A stretch of DNA of 64,000 nucleotides, from NCBI GenBank assembly GCA_039111635.1, contig JBCAQO010000010.1:1302001-1366000 (forward strand), read 5' to 3'. This stretch comes from Heterobasidion occidentale (lineage: Eukaryota > Basidiomycota > Agaricomycetes > Russulales > Bondarzewiaceae). The notes beneath the pieces were generated by a model. That model did not search any database and was not told the DNA's origin. It saw nothing but the letters and a program-made list of their open reading frames with translations. The translations under genes were made by a program, and so were the position numbers. Below are positions 1-10,300 of this stretch, piece by piece. Each line of letters begins with the position of its first letter. The stretch's first letter is position 1.

Positions 1-1
1 T

Positions 2-802
2 GCAGTCCTGCCTGGAATAGTGCTCGCGGCCGTCGCGCGCCGTGACACCTGGTCCTCACGGTGCGTGGTTCTCAGCCGAACGTCAAAGCTCGACATGCCC
101 AAGCTTGAGCATGTTGCAGGGAAGAAGCCCATAAACTTCTGAGCGCGTCCCCCTTCTTCGGGAGATGGGACCCGGAAGTGCTGAAGGCATATGTTGAGCA
201 CGCGATCACGTCCGACGGGACTGGGAATGTCACGTTGAAAACCACCGGGATACAGGTACCCTAGTATATGATGGGATTGTGCGGTTTCAGGAACTGACCG
301 TGCATACTATCGCCAGGAAGCAGTCGTTTTCCTCGAAAGCCTTGTCTGTAGCGAAGCGTTCGCACTCATGCCAAAGATAGATGAGCGGATATCCCTCAAA
401 TGGATCATGCCAGGACCCCCCGAGGAAGGGTACGTCCGTCCCAAAATTTTCGTTCCAGGCGACGTCTACAAACTTCTCGTGATGCCTTTATCACCAGGAT
501 TGCAGGTGAAGCGGTTTCCCGCGAGCGAGTGTGGTTGAGGCCGCAGAATGCGTCGAACGTGAGGATACTCGGCGCTGGCCATCTTGTGAGTATTGACGAT
601 CTCCCCACGGCGATGCGCTGACGAACTGGCACGGCTCCGTCCAGGCTGTGCAAGAAAAGCCTCTAGAAGTCGGTGAGGCCAGCTCTCAATTGTGCAGACG
701 TTTCATTCCGAGCGTGATCGCTAATGGGACCTCATCCGGCCAGCGAATGAAATTCACGCCTTCCTGCTTGACAAATACGGAGAGTGGAAGGCCCGTTTGT
801 AA
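2..802 (+). CDS. Alpha/beta hydrolase, 3' part (5' end outside window)
   Basis: Five exons can be joined: 2-59 or 60, about 120-255, about 317 to 429, a short exon running to the GHL motif at about 582, and pieces to the TAA at 800-802. They read LAAVARRDTWSSREEAHKLL, then FFGRWDPEVLKAYVEHAI, WIMPG, NASNVRILGAGHL and EIHAFLLDKYGEWKARL. The introns are 60-90 nt with GT...AG ends (61-119, 256-316, from GTACGT near 430, from GTGAGT near 585, from GTGAGG near 675). The RRDTWSSREEA block and the late GAGHL histidine motif are typical of fungal alpha/beta hydrolases related to peroxisomal Lpx1/Mpah-type enzymes. The nucleophile elbow must lie upstream of the window. The substrate cannot be inferred. 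It is more likely a functional spliced gene than a pseudogene, because every frame change coincides with acceptable splice sites. Confidence 0.7.
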
Positions 803-1339
803 ACTGGCGTTATCTTCCTTCCGGAATCGTACGCCTGAACTTCATGGGCGGTACCCCATGATATTCCACGCTGTTTCATCGTACGGCGTGCGATGTCGCC
901 GCAATGGCCGCCGACGTTGCGCGGGGGCGGCGTGGACGACTTGCGAGTCACTCGTCCGTGTAGTTTACAGAGCTCCCTAGGGCGCGTTGAGCCGATGTAT
1001 CTGCATGTTAGTTTTACAATGGCATCGCGCGTTGGTCATATAATATTAGTAGGGCGCCCAAACGCCGAGACCCTCCGCGTCATTGCGGTCAGCCACCGAG
1101 GGTTGCTGTGCAGGGAGTGTCAGGGCCCTGGCGGGTCTGCCCTGGCTGGCGTGAACTCTTATTTCCCAACCCGCTCCTCCACCTCTCTCCCTCCTCTTAA
1201 AAATCATCCGCATCGTCGCGCAGCGCCGTTGCCTCCACTAGTTGATTCGCATCGTCGGGTTGTCTGCTCGCCGCGCATTGGCCCGTGGAACGGACCGACT
1301 CGCTCTGGCTTCTAGATTCGTTTCGCTCTAGGTTTCCCC
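803..1339. other. Intergenic: 3' flank of hydrolase, promoter of membrane-protein gene
   Basis: No conserved coding sequence on either strand. The last 170 bases are pyrimidine-rich (about 1170-1230), as is common upstream of basidiomycete start codons. I see no RNA gene or repeat. Confidence 0.5.
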
Positions 1340-3915
1340 ATGACATGCTGTCGTCTCGTATCGCGGCCCATAGCTAGGCACTATGTCTCTGGCTTCTTTA
1401 TGGCATCGTTCGTGTCTGCGATTTCGTGCGTTATCGCGGCACCCCCCGTAGCGCTGCAACGGAGGCAATCGCATTTGGTCAGGAGGGCGGGCTCAAACAG
1501 CACACAAATATGGGTATGTGTTATTCACTTATCAGCCCCCCCTAGGCGATGCTGCTCACGCCTTCCTCCTCCTATCCCTCGCTCGCTGTGCGCTGTTTGG
1601 AATAGGTCCCCATCATCGCAGTCGTCGCGATGGTCGTCGCAGGCATACTGATCCTGTGGGGCAAGCGCAAGGGCTTCTGGCGCAAGCTGCGGCTTCCCGG
1701 CATCTCGATGGACACCTCGCTCACTGCGCGCAGTACCGCGAGGGGCGCGAGCGCAAACGGCGGGGTCAGAGAGCTCACGGCGGAGGAGATCGCGGGCCCT
1801 GCGGCGGCCGCGCAGGCCCGTAGCGCGCGCCCGGCAAGAGCGAATAGGCGAACGAGGAGGACGCCTAGTCAGATATCGACGATGTCGCTCCCGATGTACA
1901 TGAAGGAGCCGGGGGAGCACGAGCTTGTTATCATTCAGTGAGCACTCTTCGTCTTGCGCTATCTGTCGTGCGAGTTCACACGTACGACGCGACGGTGTCC
2001 AGAGGCTCGCAGGACATGGAGGACAACCCTATGGATCCTTCGACTATCGTGATGCCTCGGTTGGAAGAGACGGACAGCGAAAGCATGGGCCACTCGCGGC
2101 ACGACTCGCACTCCTCCTCCGCCGTCTACGTCGACCTCCCCGACCCGCACCACGTCCAGACGCCCCTTCTCCAAGGAGACGACGAATCTCACGATCACGA
2201 TCACGAACACGACCGAAGCCAAGGCCACCACGACCAAGACCACGACCCCACCAACACATCCTCGCAGACCGCGCGGAGCGCACAAGAGAGCGAGGCCGAT
2301 AACAGCCGCGATCCGCTCATCCCGCCGGGGCAAAGCGCCTCCTCGGATCCGCGAGGCGAAGCCCCGCCGTACTTCGAAGCCGTGGCGAACGACTCCCAGA
2401 ACGACCTCAGCCGGATGCAGAGCCCCGGGGGCGCTTCCCCCTCACCGTCGAGCCCCCTCACGGAAGAGGGCGGCCTCGCCGGGCAGCAGCCCGCCGCCGG
2501 CGGGTCCACGCGGCGGCGGTCCGTCCTGCGCGGCATCCTCAACGCCGCGACCTCCGCGCTCAACCCGCGCACGCCGATGGGTATCCCAGGCCGCTCGTCG
2601 CGCGACGGCGCCAGGAGCCCCGGCGCGGTGGTCTCGCTGGACGGCGACGGGCCCGTGGGGCGGCCAAGCGGCAGCGGCGCGCGGCCCAGCACGAGCGCGG
2701 CGCGCCCGAGCACGGCGACGCGCCACCGGCCGTCGCACTCCGGGACGGGCTCGATGCTCAGCGTCGCGTCGTCGGGGCTGCGCCCGCTCTCGCGCACGCG
2801 CACGCGCTCGACGTCGAACTTCGCCTTCGCGCAGCAGTCGCGCGGGCACCTCACGTCGCCGTCGGCGCTCTCGATCAACTCGATTTCGTCGCCGCTCACG
2901 CACACGCTCGTCCGCACGGACTTCGTGTACCCCAAGACGGGCCCGACGCCGGAGCAGCTGAAGCTGCTGTCCTCGCGCGAGGCGGTCGGGAGGTACGGCG
3001 TGCCGTATGGCCCCGACGCGCTCGCGTACGTCGCGTCGACGTCGCGGCTGGATTTGCACGGTCCGCCGCCGGACTTTGAGAGCCATGTGGGGGGCGGGGC
3101 GGGGACGGAGTCGCGGCCGTCGATCGATGGGCTGCCTGTCGCTGGGACGTCCGCGTTGCGCTCGCGCTCGCGACTTGGTTTAAATCTAGACGAGCCTTCG
3201 TCTGGATCACCCTCGCCGGAACCACCGTCTCTCGAGACTACTGGGACTCCTGCTGCTGATGCGCAGGAGGAGGATGCGGTGGAGGGATCGCCCGAGGCCG
3301 AGATTGTGCCGGAGCTGCCGTCCCAGCCTCTCGAGGACTCAACGTCAACCGAAGAAGGCTTGCACGCCGCCGAGCCGACGGTCACCGCTGGACATGGCCA
3401 CGAGCAGGAAGCAACTGTCACGCCGGCTACACTACACGCGGACAACAGCGCCGAGGCAGCAGCTGCGGAGGTGACTTCCGCTGCTGACATCCCCATTGAC
3501 CAAAGTCCGTCTGTACCGAGTTCCGCCGCGCCACCATCACCGTCACCATCACAAACACCCACCCCCTCGCTAACCACTACCCCTCTCGCTACACTCTCCA
3601 CAACAGCCCCCACCACCGTGGGGAAGCTCTCTGCCCCGCCCACCGCATTCCACATGACACCGTCGAGCGGCGCCCCTGGCGCGCGCCGAGTCGCGTGCGA
3701 GCTCGTACATGTCGTACGCGACCGCCCAGGAGGGCCTGACTGATACGGAGACGCCGACGACGCCCGGGTTCCGGACGGAGTCTCCGGAGGACAAGGACAG
3801 TGCGGATAACGAAGATGACGGCGACGGCGATACGGCTCCGCCTACGCCGCGCATATCGAGGGGTCCCTTCGTGGCTGGTGTTGGAAAGGAGGTCGGCGCT
3901 GTGGTTGCGGGATGA
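1340..3915 (+). CDS. Single-pass membrane protein with long disordered cytoplasmic tail, unknown function
   Basis: Exon 1 (1340-1513; an alternative in-frame ATG at 1400 gives a cleaner signal peptide, MASFVSAISCVIAAPPVA) leads into exon 2 (1606-1937). Exon 2 encodes one membrane segment (IIAVVAMVVAGILILW) followed by a basic stop-transfer region (GKRKGFWRKLRL) and a conserved block RRTPSQISTMSLPMYMKEPG. The intron 1938-2002 restores the frame into a long Ser/Pro/Asp-rich exon with a histidine-rich stretch near 2200. Around 3656-3690 the evident reading frame moves by one, into a tail with SRASSYMSYATAQE and TPTTPGFRTESPED that stops at 3913-3915. A weak intron from GTGGGG at about 3619 to about 3689, or an indel, could explain this. 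I do not know the function. The layout is that of a fungal surface or signalling membrane protein. Confidence 0.6.
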
Positions 3916-4702
3916 TGATTCTTAGGCGGACTGGCTCCGGCTATAGCGAGCGCCGCTGGTGCTATTCACGCCACGCCGGAGGGCCTGGTTTGTTGGGCTA
4001 TCTTTCTTGGTTTTGTGATCAGGTTCCGAGTTCTCGCGGGGACTGCCTGCTTCTGGCTACTGACATACCTATTGACCGTCGGGAGATCGACGACCCACTC
4101 ACGAACACGTCCGATTTCTGTCTTCCTTTTTCTACTGTGGATCTCAGTCTTCTTTCCCATCCTTCTCTGCTCTTTCCTTATTGCTTAGTTTGCTGACTAC
4201 CATAGAGGTGTATATTGTTCGCATCTACCATCGAGTACCATCATCACGGACACCGTTATAAGTACCACCACCCCCACCACCACCAATCTGCTCATGCTCT
4301 CTCTCTCTCTCCTTGCTCTTGCTTTTCCCCATTTGTCGTCTGTGTATGAATAATCGACGTAATGCGAGCGCTTCATCTCCGCGACGCTCATCCCGAATCT
4401 CTCCTCACTTGCCTCTGACGACACACCGAACGAGAACACTTCAAAGCCTTGCCCGACGTGGGGACGGACAGCGTCTGCAGGCAGACAGACCAGACGGCGA
4501 TGTCGAGGGTCGTCACATGATGGCGGGGGGCGAGCATGTGGTCAGGCCTGCTTGGCGCCTGCCCGTCCACACGTCTCTCGGAGCGGATCTACCTCTCTCC
4601 GCACTCCATCCACCCACCTTAATTCTCTGCTCACCCTACTCACCGACGTCGCCGTCGAAACCGCGCGAAACACGAAGAAAAAGAATAGATCAGTGAAAAG
4701 CC
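3916..4702. other. Intergenic: 3' UTR and ALDH promoter
   Basis: About 790 bases with no convincing gene. There is a CT-rich run near 4295-4315 and a CCACCACCACC stretch just upstream. Short open frames here show no conserved motif. The ALDH 5' end could contain a further small exon in this stretch, because its start is unclear. Confidence 0.4.
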
Positions 4703-6950
4703 ATGTTGATGCTCGCACGAAACAGGGCCGGGACCCTCAGGGCGCGCTGCTAGCAGCAGCCGCACGCCGGCGGCTCTCGAGCAGGGCATCCGCGGTGCTC
4801 TCGGCCCTCGACATCCCGACGACGGGGCAGGAGCTCGATGGCGTGTACGACGGGGAGTGGAAGGGCTCCGGCGACGTGCTGGAGAGCGTGTGCCCGACGA
4901 CGGGCGAGGTGCTCGCACGGGTCAAGTCGGTGCGTGCTCCGCACGACAACTCCTTGGTCGATGGGCGCGCCGTTGGTTGATGGGATGCTGACTGTGTGGT
5001 GTGCATCGCGTCGCGGTAGGCTTCGCCGAAAGAGCTGCACGACGCGCTGGGCAAGACGCGTGAGGCGTACACCCACTTCCGGAACGTCCCCGCGCCCCAG
5101 CGAGGCGAGATCGTGCGCCAAATCCGCGAGGCCCTGGCAGCCAAGGTGAGATTCCCCCTCCACGTCGCCAGACCCTTGTACGCGAGACACTCATGCGCGT
5201 CCGTGTCGGATGGATCTAGCGCGACGCGCTCGGCGCGCTCGTTTCGTTGGAGATGGGCAAGATCCGTACGGAGGGGATCGGCGAGGTGCAGGAGTTCGTG
5301 GACATCGTGCGTCGTTTGGCTTTGTTTCGATGCTCGAATGCTTTGTGGACTCGTCTGCTTTCGACGTAGTGCGACTATGCTACCGGCCTGTCACGCATGA
5401 TGAACGGGCGCGTCGTCGCCTCCGAACGGCCTGGGCACACCATCCTTGAAGGTGAGCTCCTAGATCCTCACCTCGGTTTGTTGACCTATGGCTATGAAGC
5501 TCACACAGCCTCCTGACAGTCCCGAACCCACTTGGCGTCCTCGGCGTCCTCTCTGCCTTCAACTTTCCCGTCGCCGTCTACGGCTGGTGAGCTCACCTCC
5601 AATAACATGAAGGGGTAACTCATTGTGCTCGTCCACGCAAGGAACCTCTCGATCTCGATGGCCGCCGGCAACGCGACTATATGGAAGCCGTCGCCCACCA
5701 CGTCGCTGTGCTCCATCGCGGTCACGAAGATCGTGGCTGGCGTGCTAGAGAGGAACGGCCTCCCTGGAGCGGTTGCGAGCCTCGTGACGGGCGGGAAGGA
5801 TGTTGGGGAGGGAGTCGCGGAGAGCAGGGATGTTGACATGGGTCAGTGCGCATTTGTGGTGGCGAGTGTTAGGCTGAGGTTTGTTTTTGCGATGCTCTGC
5901 GCGATCTAGTGTCATTCACGGGAAGCGAGGCCGTGGGTCGCATCGTCGGACGCACCGTTCAATCACGCTTCGGCAAGTCGCTGCTCGAGCTCGGCGGCAA
6001 CAACGGTTCGTCCCTCGTCCCATCTTGAACAACGCAGCTCACGTTTTCAATGACTTCGCTCGCCCCACAGCCTCCATCATCATGCCCGACGCGGACCTCT
6101 CTCTCGCCCTCCCCGCCGTCTACTTCGGCGCCGTCGGCACCGCCGGCCAGCGCTGCACCACCACGCGGCGGCTCTACCTCCACCGCGCCATCGCGCCCGC
6201 CTTCCTCGCGCGCCTCCAGGCCCTCTACGCATCCGTGCGCATCGGCGACCCCCTCGCGCCCGGCACGCTCCTCGGGCCGCTGCACAACCGCGCCGCGCTG
6301 GGCGTGTACGACACCGCGCTCGCCGAGCTGCGCGCGGCCGGCGCGGAGATCCTCACGGGCGGCGCGCACGTCGCGGACGCGCCCCTCGACCGCGGCTTTT
6401 TCGTGCGCCCGACGATCGCGGTCCCGCGGAGCACGGACCACGCGGACGCGGTGTGGGCGACGGAGCGGTTTGCGCCGGTGCTCAAGGTCGCGGTGTTCGA
6501 CGCGCTCGAGGAGGCGATCGCGTGGAACAACGCGGTGCCGCAGGGCCTGTCGAGCAGCCTGTGGACGCGCGACGTGCGCAACGTGGGCAAGTGGATCGGC
6601 CCTGCGGGCTCGGACGCGGGGATCGTGAACGTGCGTCGGCGCCGGCGGCTCTCTCCGCGCATTCTGCTGCCCTCCCTCGCTGACATTGTTTTGTTTGTTA
6701 CGCCAGGTGAACGTCGGCACGAGCGGGGCCGAGATCGGCGCTGCGTTTGGAGGGAACAAGGTCAGGCGAGGCCATTGCCTCTTTTTTTTTTGTTGGTGCA
6801 CATCCCGACTCATGTCTTTCTTTGCAGAGCACCGGATGGGGACGCGAGTCGGGCGGGGACGCGTGGAAGCAATACGTCCGCTGGAGTGCCTGTACGATCA
6901 ACTACTCAGACGCAGCCCCCCTCGCGCAGGGTGTCGACTTCTCCGCGTGA
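4703..6950 (+). CDS. ALDH7/antiquitin-type aldehyde dehydrogenase (alpha-aminoadipic semialdehyde dehydrogenase-like)
   Basis: Oxidises an aldehyde with NAD(P)+. ALDH7 members act on alpha-aminoadipic semialdehyde in lysine breakdown, so that is the likely substrate. Exons carry, in order: [134 protein letters not shown] (catalytic Glu); [14 protein letters not shown] (catalytic Cys); [53 protein letters not shown]. All introns fit GT...AG. The only in-context ATG (4703) reads [10 protein letters not shown], a mitochondrial-like presequence, but hits a stop after 16 codons. The conserved frame ([13 protein letters not shown]) is offset by one base, so the start is unresolved. One missing base near 4730 would fix it. 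Confidence 0.88.
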
Positions 6951-7377
6951 TCAGCCCCGCCCGCGTCGGCCGCGACGAAAAATCCTCGCCCAGCCCGCCC
7001 GCACACACACACGCACATCCCAATCTGAACTGACCTCGCAATCGCACGGCGCTTGCATACTCACGGATCTCTCGCACGCAACAGGCGGGACGGACACGGA
7101 CGATAGGCAGGGTCTACAAGAATTAATAATGACAATTTCTGATGTGTGCGCAAGCAAAGTGTCTGAGAGAATAGATGATACAAAAATTCGCAATGCGTGC
7201 GTGCAGCGTGAACGAGACAGTGCAAGATAGCTAGTGGACAACACTGGGAATCGAAAGGGAGATGAGGCGGAGAAATGGATGAGGGGTAGTAATAAGGGTA
7301 TGGACAGTGCAGAGATGGGTCAAGTGGTCGTGAGCAGGTGCGGAGGATAGGGATGGACGATAGCGAGGCCAGCCTAC
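6951..7377. other. Convergent intergenic region (ALDH / SET1 3' ends)
   Basis: 3' flanks of two convergent genes. Nothing conserved is seen. The sequence becomes more AT-rich near 7120-7230, consistent with 3' UTR and polyadenylation signals. Confidence 0.5.
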
Positions 7378-10300
7378 TCAGTTCAGGTAGCCGCGACATT
7401 TGGCGGAGCCGCACAGGCACGGGATCTTGTCCTGTTCGATGGGGAAGTGGTAGTCTGCGAAAAAAAGAGACATTAGGACGAATCGACGAGTGACGAGTGC
7501 AAGGCGGCGTACCGTAGGTGATCTCGTCGCCCAGCTCGATATCCTGCTTGGCGTAGATGACAATCTTTTTCTCGCCGTTGATGGTGATGATCTTCGCGGT
7601 GCAGTTGGGGTCGCACGAGTGGTTGATGAGCCGTCTGCGCAGCCGCGTGTGAGCAAGCATCGCCACCACCGCACAAGGACGGAAGACTCACCCCAGGTTC
7701 CCCTTCTTCGTCGCGTCCACCACGAGGTCCTCGTCGATCCGGAACAAGTAGCTGCTCCCGATCCCCTGCCGCTCGTATGCCTTCTCGCGCTTGTCCGCGA
7801 CCTGCGCGCGGATGACCTCGCCCACGTACTCGATCACCATCTCCCCGCGCGCGATGCGCTCCATCGCGTACAGCCCCCAGTCGTGGATCGGCGAGCGCGC
7901 GAAGCGCAGGTGCTTCTTGCGCGTCTGCAGCTGGTTGAACTTGATCGACAGCTCCGCCGCGGCCGTCTCGCCCTTGGAAAGCGCCATCGCGCGCTGCACC
8001 TGGTTGATCTCCTCCAGGCCCTGCGCCTGGCGCCGCGCGTTCGCGCGGTTCGAGCGCGACGACATCATCGCCGGCTTTGGCTGCTGCGCGGGCTGCTCCT
8101 CGATCGCGTCCGCCGCGGCGGACCGCGACGCGTACTGCGCGACGTAGGCGGATTTGTCGGCGTGCGAGATCTTGTAGTACCCTTCCGTGCGCGCGGACCC
8201 GGTCGCGTGCACGCGGAACGGCGGCAGCGCGTCCGGCTCGTGCTCGCGCTCGCGTGTAGGCGCGGGACGGCGCCGGGCGGGAGGCTCGTGGCCCATGCTC
8301 TCCGCGAGCGCGAGGCGCGCAAAGTACATGTCCTCGTCGTCGGCGCACACGCCCTGCTCGAATGGGTCGACCGCGCGCGCGGCGGGCTCGGGTGGCCGGG
8401 ACGCGCGGAGCGGCGACGAGGGCGGGGACAGTGACGACCCGGGCGTGACGCGGAGCTGGGCGACCTGCGGCGCGGCGTACGCCATGTCGTCCGGATAGGT
8501 GACCTGGTCGACGGGCTCCTCGACGGCGACCTTGGCCTTGCGCGCGCCCTTTTTCGAGGGCGCTTTCTTTTTGTCCGCCTTGAGCGCCGCGACGGGGACC
8601 GCGTCTAGCGCCTCTTCCGCAGCGTGGTCGATCCGCGGCCGTTTTCTCGTCGGCTCCTCGTCCTCGTGGTCCCATGAAACGGCACGCTTCCGATCCTCCA
8701 CCGCCGCCAGCCCCGTGTCCTCGTCCTCCGACTCGACCTCCACCGCCACCTTCCTCACCGCCTCCTTCTTCCGCTTCTTTTTCGGTCTCTCCACCACCAC
8801 CTCGGCCTCGGCCTCCTCCTCTTCCTCGGCCTTCTCCGCCTGGAGCGTCACCTCTGCCTCAACCGCCGCCACCGCCGCCGCCGCCGCCTTGGCCTCCATC
8901 CCTGGCCCTCTTATTCTGCTTCTTGAACGAAAGCCCCTTCAGGCTATTGATCACCAACAGCGGCGGCCTCTCCTCCTCCACCCCCGTCCCCGTCCCCGCT
9001 CCAGCCCCGGCACGCGCCTTGCTCGCCCTCCTCGCCTTCTGATCCGCCGCCAGCCGGCGGTACCGCACGCCCACCAGCCGCTCCACGACGTCCCGCTCGA
9101 GCATCTGCCGCAGCTCCTTCGCGATGATCTGCCCCGCCTGCTCAACGAGCTCCGCATCCGTCCACGCGGCTTTTGCGGCCGGCGCGGCGGACGCCGCGGG
9201 CGCGGGGTGCACCGTCACCGCGACCGACCGGTGCGCGAGCGTGCGCGCGCCCGAGTTGAGCACCATCGCCGCGCGCCGCGCAGAGTCGCCCGTCTGGAAG
9301 GAGACGTACCAGCCCAGATGGTCTTGCAGAACCTGTGCCCCAAACGTCGCGCGTCAACACAAAACACACAAAAACACGAAACTCAAAAACCCCGCAACGC
9401 TCTCCCCGCATCGAAAAATGGGATACAAGACACGCGACGCACCTTGTCCACGCGGAACCCCTCAAAGAGCGCGCGCACCTCCTCCTCCCGCACCGCGCCC
9501 CCAAGCAGCTGCCCGCCGTGCCCGTCCACGCGCACGTAGTCGAACCCGTTCCGCGCCAGCGCCTCCAGCACGCCCTCCCGCCGCTTCCGCTGCTCCGCCT
9601 CCGACCGGCGCGCGTCCCCCGCCGCGCGCCGCGGCACGGGCGACGGCGAGCGTGTGCGCGTCCGCGAGCGCGAGCGAGTCCGCGTCCGCGTCCCCGGCGA
9701 CCAGTGGTCGTCCCGCTCGCGATCCCACGCGCGCCCGCGGTGCCGCGGCGGCAGCGGCGTCGAGCCCGCCGAGTAGGGCGTCGCGGGGTCCCCGAACGGC
9801 TGGGGCGCGAGGGGCGCGAGCGGGGCGGGCCCACGCGTGCTCATGATGCGCGCGCGCACGAGGGACGCGGGCGGGCGGCGCACGCGGGGCGCCATGGGCT
9901 GGAGCGGGTAGGAGCCCGGGAAGGCGGACAGCTGGGAGGGCGTCGCGGGCTTCGGGGGCAGGCTCGGGATCGGCGGCGGGAGCGTCGACGCGTGCGGGGT
10001 TGCGGCCGTCGAGGACGAGGCCGACGTGGATGCGGCCGGCGCGCGCGCGTGCGGGTGCTGGTGCGCGTGCGCGTGCGCGTGGGGATGGGAAGCGGGGAAC
10101 GGATGTGTGTGGCGCCACGGGTTCACCGGCAAGGTCAGCCCTGGCGGCAGGTTGATCGTCTTGGGCGTCGCGGACGCGGACGCCGCGGGCCCTGGCGCGC
10201 GCGCGGATGCCGCGGCGGGCTCACGCGACGACGGCTGCGACGGCGGCGGCGGCGGGCGCTCCTTTTCCTCCTTCTTCTTCTTCGCCTCGCGCTCGCGCCG

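Noticed and set aside
2201..3655. 484-codon open frame antisense to the membrane protein gene
   Set aside because: Shadow of the GC-rich coding exon on the plus strand. Low-complexity translation, no motif, no splice logic.
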